A stretch of DNA of 64,000 nt, from assembly GCF_022376445.1 (NCBI RefSeq), contig NW_025954977.1:310001-374000 (forward strand), given 5' to 3'. The notes beneath the pieces are model-generated. The model did not search any database. It had not been told where the DNA came from and saw only the letters and a list, made by a program, of their open reading frames with translations. A program made the position numbers and the translations under genes. Below, piece by piece: positions 59,051-64,000 of the stretch. Position 1 is the stretch's first letter, and each line of letters starts with the position of its first letter. The stretch is from Fomitopsis serialis. Taxonomy: Eukaryota; Basidiomycota; Agaricomycetes; Polyporales; Fomitopsidaceae.

Positions 59051-60048
59051 AGACTTCGATGGGCAGGGATGCTAGATGCCTCTGGCCATCGACCCGGACT
59101 GGACCTGGAAGTGCGGCGACGGTGTCTTATCACCAGCTCGCCGTTGACAGGCACCAAAACACTCACTGCGTGAAGTGCGAACTGCCATGGGGACAACGGG
59201 AGACGTTTGGAGGATGCCAGTGGAGGGAATGCGAAGGTTCTGGGGACAAGCTCAGCATCGTTAGCGGCGGCAAGACTTTATGAGGTCGGGCGGGCGCGTA
59301 ACGGATTCTCAGCGCGTTGCGCTGTCTTACGCCGGCGCCTCGATGCGTTCTCCATAGTGCGCGCGTTTACCGCGGAACGCGACACAGGAGAGTACATATG
59401 GCATGGCTGTCCGGGATCCGGGCGTCACTGGCAATTGGCATCGCCCCTTCTCTAGGTTCCCGATTGACGCTAGGCAAGCGCTACCTCATCTGGGCTTCCG
59501 ATAATTACACCGCGTCTCCACGGTCCCGTACGCCTCTGTCTCTCTACCGGCGGCACTCGACGCAAAATAGCTTCTTCCCGCCGTCGCGCCTGTACTGTGT
59601 GGTCGTGGCGCGAGGCGCCGTCCGGTGAGAGTTCATTTCTGGGACGAGACGAGTATCACGGTGATTGTTGGGCGGCCATTGGCTGTTGTGCCTCAGTCGC
59701 TGTAATGGAGTACTGCGTCTCATCGGCGCTCCGCGAGAAATATCCGTCCCTATGCCATCTCTTGGCAGGCCTAATGCGCTCTGGCAGAGGGCCTATAATT
59801 GTCGCTGGGAGCGCCTCATGACGCCGCCACCAGCACAAGGTGAGCATCCCGGTGTCCATAGAATAGCCTCAACCATTCAGAATGTCATCAAGCTACTCGC
59901 AGAACCATGCAAGTCTAACGGGAATATCTATTCGGAACTGCGTAGGCGGTCTATTATCTATTGTATCTAGTGGCCACCGCAAGTCTAGCGCGGGTCCTCT
60001 AGGATGTGGCACAGCGATCAGTTGCCGGATATATGGGTGCAATCTACT
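59051..60048. other. intergenic, 5' part of F-box gene plus spacer
   Basis: About 1 kb. The right-hand edge of the F-box gene above must extend a short way into it (HLASLPIEVY is encoded at about 59051-59080). Beyond that only short frames without motifs are seen. Confidence 0.4.
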
Positions 60049-61918
60049 CTATCTATGATGGGATCCGTCAGGGGTCCATGAAACCGTGGTCTGAAAGAAT
60101 GGTGTGATAATGACTAGGAAGGGAGGGATGTAGCTTGGGCATGTTGATTGCTGCACCAGCTCGATATCAGGCAGGCCCGATACTTCTAGTAATGTTAGCG
60201 AAGGGAACAAGACACGGATACAGTCGCAAAACTCGGACATGGAAGGTGGAATGGTCTTCCTGCTACCGATGTCCAGTCGTCGCAGGGGATGACGGCGAAC
60301 CGCGGTGCACGGGCGCCCATTAGCGTTACTCGGTGTACGGGCAAGGGGCGCGGCACCCGGCAATCCATCGGCGCTCTGAGGAATGTGGACCGGCAGCGCC
60401 AGGCTCTGTAGCGCGGGGCAAGATCTTGCGAACCACGCGCACGCCGCGGGCGTCATCCCGTAATCTCGTGGCAGCCCACAGACGTCCTGGACTGCGCCGA
60501 CAGCTAAGTGCTCCAAGTTCGGCCACCACGTAGCGAGATCTTTGGCGTCTTGATCATTCAGACCTGGCGTCACGGCAACCTGTACGTCGAAACGCTGAAG
60601 CCCGGCGAGACGCGCCAGTGGACGCAGCGTAGCGCGGTCGATTATGTCGACGTCGTCGAAACATTCTAGCGAGAGGGACCGGAGGTTCTCCGGGATTTGT
60701 GCGAACACTTGGCGGAGCGGGCTTGAGGGCGCGTCAGCCGTCCACTGCACGTCAAAATGGAATGTCTCCAGGGTGCGGGATGGGATAAGTTGCAAGAGGG
60801 CCGAGGCGAGGGCGGGCTTCGCCTGGAGTGTCAAATCTCGTAACAAAGGAAAGATCTCCGCCTCCATCGTGGGCGAGGTAGTAAGGCCCTCCAACAGTTC
60901 TCGCGCGTCTAGGTGCCGCGCGTCTACTGTCAGCCCGCGGAGAGCTATGAACGTCGTGGCAATCTTGCAGAATATCTCCATGGAGAGTGATATCCCGACA
61001 CGCAGGTCTAGCGTGGCGAGGGAGGTGTACGTAGCGACACTGCGAAGGAGTTGTGGAGATGTCGTCCCTCGGACCCGTAGAATCTCCACGCGCGCCGACG
61101 CGTCGTGGAGCTCCTCGAGGTATCTCTCGAGCGCACTACTTGAGCATCCTTTCCGTCGGCTGAACCCGAGATGAATGTCAACCTCGCGCACGTTGGAGGA
61201 GACACCCCAAAAGCCGGCCGTCTGGCAACCACCGTCGCGGAAGCGAATCGAAGCGAGCTTGGGCAAGGAAAGGAAGCCGCGCAATGTCGAGGGTATCCTC
61301 ACGGCCTCCGTCTGCCTGATGCTTCGGACACGATGCGCATACGCATGAAATCGTGCCAGTGCCCTGGACTCTAATTCATTCCTCCCTGGAATGTCCTGTA
61401 GAGCAATTAGAACAAATTCTACGTTCTGCAGAAGAATTTCACATCCAGAGTCCACTTTCCACCGTGCATGAGGCGTCAAAGGTAGGCGGGGGTTGTGATA
61501 TGCAGCAGAGCATATTCCAGGCGCCGTCCACCCGCAGCACGCTACCCCAGTGTGCGCTTGCTAGTAGCCTGACTAGCCTAGGTTTCAGTACACTCCCTGG
61601 GCCTCGACATGGCCCTGTGACGCGCGGGCAGTGCGCGACAACCGCAGGTCGCCAGGTGATCCATCGATGCGAATATTCTACTGCGGAGGTAAGCTATTCA
61701 CTCACCGCATGAGGTAACAACCGTACGAGAGGCGTTATGCCGTCCAGTCGGACCCAAAGCCTGTCCAGCGCTGGATCAGACCAAGCTCTGCAGCATCGCG
61801 CGACTTGGCACAGCGACGAGCGGTATTCTTGCTCCGTCCAGGCGGAACAAGCTTCGAGGATGGCCTGAAATATCTCGTCTATGAGGAGAGCGGTGTGCAT
61901 GATGGGTACACAAGTCAC
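60049..61918 (-). CDS. F-box/LRR-type protein, two main exons
   Basis: Exon 1 (61918-61706) encodes MTCVPIMHTALLIDEIFQAI, LEACSAWTEQEYRSSLCQVA, RCCRAWSDPALDRLWVRLDG, ITPLVRLLPHA, a mushroom-type F-box ending at a GTGAGT donor. Exon 2 runs to 60049. I favour an acceptor just before DIPGRNELESRALARFHAYA (about 61425), which restores the family's W/ARF.YA.RVR pattern, but other acceptors upstream are possible. The main exon has LRR-like repeats (LATLDLRVGISLSMEIF, LRGLTVDARHLDARELL, LRDLTLQAKPALASALL, LEHLAVGAVQDVCG, LTLLEVSGLPDIELV). A start at Met 61900 (MHTALLIDEIF) is equally likely. It is a probable SCF adaptor; its target is unknown. Confidence 0.7.
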
Positions 61919-62363
61919 TTGCAGAGAAACAATGCGAACGCGAGATTGGACGGTGAGTCCGGCGAGGGCGAGTACTTATCTGCCACGCCGAGGTGGTCGG
62001 GTGTAGAGTACTTTTGACTGTGTGCGGCGCTCAGCCGAGTAATTTTTGCTGTTACAGGTTGGTCGCGCCGACTCCGACATGGCGGTGGCACTGCAGATTT
62101 TGAGCAGCGCTGAAACTGATTGGCTGGCGTTTATAGCCGCCTCGCCAGGGCGGAGACCGCGCACTCGTAAAGGAGGAGCTTTGGGGAACGTTCGTTCATG
62201 ATTCTCACTCATACAGGATCAGAAGGCAGCACAACGACCGTGGCTCAAGCTCAAGTCCACCTTGCATAATACAGTCATGATCATATCGATTGCATACGGA
62301 AGCACGGTCGCATGGTAGTGATACGGTACATGAACGCAAGACAATCTACAACGTTGCTCCCGT
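61919..62363. other. intergenic, no supported gene
   Basis: A 445 bp gap, expected to hold the F-box promoter and the 3' end of the ubiquitin-S27a gene. No motif-bearing frame is seen. Confidence 0.45.
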
Positions 62364-63012
<649 letters not shown>

Positions 63013-63361
63013 TGTGACGGACGCTTCTGTCTGTCCAACGAGCTGAACGATGGAGTCGTCGACGAAGCGAAAACCGACTATAGGTGAGCGAGCAAGCGCG
63101 CGAGTCTTTATATATGCCCGCACGCCGAGGCTTAGTCAGCGAGAAGAGGACTGTTGATGGTCCGTGCGCAGATTGCAAACAAGGTTTGAGATTGCATAAG
63201 ATCGGGGTAAGATCTGGCAAATGCCGAGGCATGCCCGAAGGCGCGTCGCGCGTGACACGCGTCCGACCGACGCGTCTCGACTCTCGACCGCGGTTCACTC
63301 TACCGCACTGGCCGTTCAACCCACGCGAGTATTATCACCACTATCCACTCAAATCATAGAT
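63013..63361. promoter_or_regulatory. shared divergent promoter, RPS27A and RFC3
   Basis: 349 bp between divergent starts. A TATA-like tttatatatgc lies at 63107-63117, about 95 bp upstream of the RPS27A ATG in its direction. A cluster of CGCG motifs (gcgtcgcgcgtgacacgcgtc, a shade over 63242-63260) resembles MluI/ACGCGT cell-cycle boxes known upstream of yeast replication genes, and could serve RFC3; this is inference. Confidence 0.45.
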
Positions 63362-64000
63362 ATGGACTCGGACGAAGATGTTCAGATGGAAACCATGGAG
63401 CAGACGCCTTTGACGGCGGCGAGCAAAGGAAAGGGAAAGGCAGTGCCACAGGCACGGACGAACAGTATGACAAGGACAACCTACCCTGGTTAGCATGCGG
63501 TCGCGTCAACTACTGAGTCACTTAACTAGCATTACAGGGTGGAGAAATACAGACCAGTAACGTTGGATGATGTGGTGTCGCACAAGGATATCATCGGCAC
63601 GAGTAAGCCTTCCTGGTTAACCGCGTGTGCCCAACTACTAAGACGCGTTAGTCGAGAAGTTCATAGAGGCTAACCGCCTGCCACACCTGCTCTTCTATGG
63701 GCCTCCTGGTACTGGAAAGACATCGACTGTCCTAGCAGTCGCACGCCGGATATACGGAAAGGACTACCGCAAGCAGATCCTCGAGGTACGTGGCCCCTCT
63801 GCGTGGTGTGTCGTGGCCTGCGCAAACTCACAACGCAACAGTTGAACGCTTCCGACGACCGTGGTATTGACGTCGTGCGAGAACAAATCAAGAACTTCGC
63901 GGAGACACGCACACTATTCTCAAGGGCTTCAAGCTTATTATCCTGGACGAAGCTGACATGATGACAACTGCTGCTCAAGCTGCCCTGCGGCGTGTCATTG
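63362..64000 (+). CDS. RFC3: replication factor C subunit 3, 5' part (two apparent 1-nt losses)
   Basis: A small subunit of the RFC clamp loader, which opens PCNA and loads it on primed DNA. Exons: 63362-63488, 63538-63602, 63652-63785 and 63842 to the window edge. Motifs: [20 protein letters not shown] (RFC box II), [20 protein letters not shown], Walker [49 protein letters not shown], Walker [26 protein letters not shown]. This order and the [21 protein letters not shown] wording fit Rfc3 (human RFC5). Frame jumps are needed near 63450-63456 (to reach [11 protein letters not shown]) and near 63918-63924 (between TRTLF and GFKLII), each one missing base. The gene continues beyond 64000. Confidence 0.9.

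Overview
This window is nuclear DNA of a filamentous fungus, most likely an Agaricomycete and perhaps one of the Polyporales. Every gene on both strands is broken by short (about 45-70 bp) GT-AG introns, housekeeping proteins read as basidiomycete-type, and F-box/LRR genes are numerous. No prokaryotic feature, operon, rRNA, tRNA or CRISPR was seen. Genes were rebuilt by hand by splicing exons so that conserved motifs stay in frame. Exon limits are therefore reasoned from motifs and splice sites, not from transcripts.

Layout: Sec1/Munc18 5' end (1-450, -); proteasome ATPase Rpt4 (647-2401, +); secreted S10 serine carboxypeptidase (3048-5967, +); small conserved unknown (6325-6863, +); Pso2/Snm1 cross-link repair nuclease (7721-10461, +); ribosomal protein S4 (11087-12241, -); splicing factor TFIP11/Ntr1 (12539-15684, -); class III aminotransferase (16418-18225, +); HECT ligase Ufd4/TRIP12 (18578-25212, +); SF3b subunit Rds3/PHF5A (25512-26116, +); a 2.4 kb gene-free island with two inverted-repeat elements (26117-28569); PB1/multi-ZZ NBR1-like protein (28570-32422, +); F-box protein (32681-34452, -); Mediator Med4 (35007-35812, -); a 2.3 kb gap; F-box protein (38134-40796, +); dual-specificity phosphatase (41194-42078, -); CLC chloride channel (42327-45579, +); eEF1A-type lysine methyltransferase (45695-46760, -); TMEM14 (46991-47463, +); NDUFAF7 (47878-49551, -); MMS19 (49881-54051, +); a small Tyr-rich protein (54740-55095, -); a coiled-coil unknown (55763-57109, -); two F-box/LRR genes (57552-59050 and 60049-61918, -); ubiquitin-S27a (62364-63012, -); RFC3 5' part (63362-64000, +).

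The genes do not form one pathway. Ubiquitin/proteasome functions recur (Rpt4, Ufd4, ubiquitin-S27a, four F-box genes, the ZZ protein), as do genome maintenance (Pso2, MMS19, RFC3) and splicing (TFIP11, Rds3). Several pairs share short divergent promoters (phosphatase/CLC, methyltransferase/TMEM14, NDUFAF7/MMS19, S27a/RFC3).

The most unusual features are a 653 bp non-autonomous transposon-like element whose inverted repeats carry G-quadruplex motifs; a ZZ finger split by a long Ser-rich insert; micro-exons; and a consistent set of one-base losses in otherwise intact conserved genes. The last looks like an assembly artefact and would make automatic annotation wrong.
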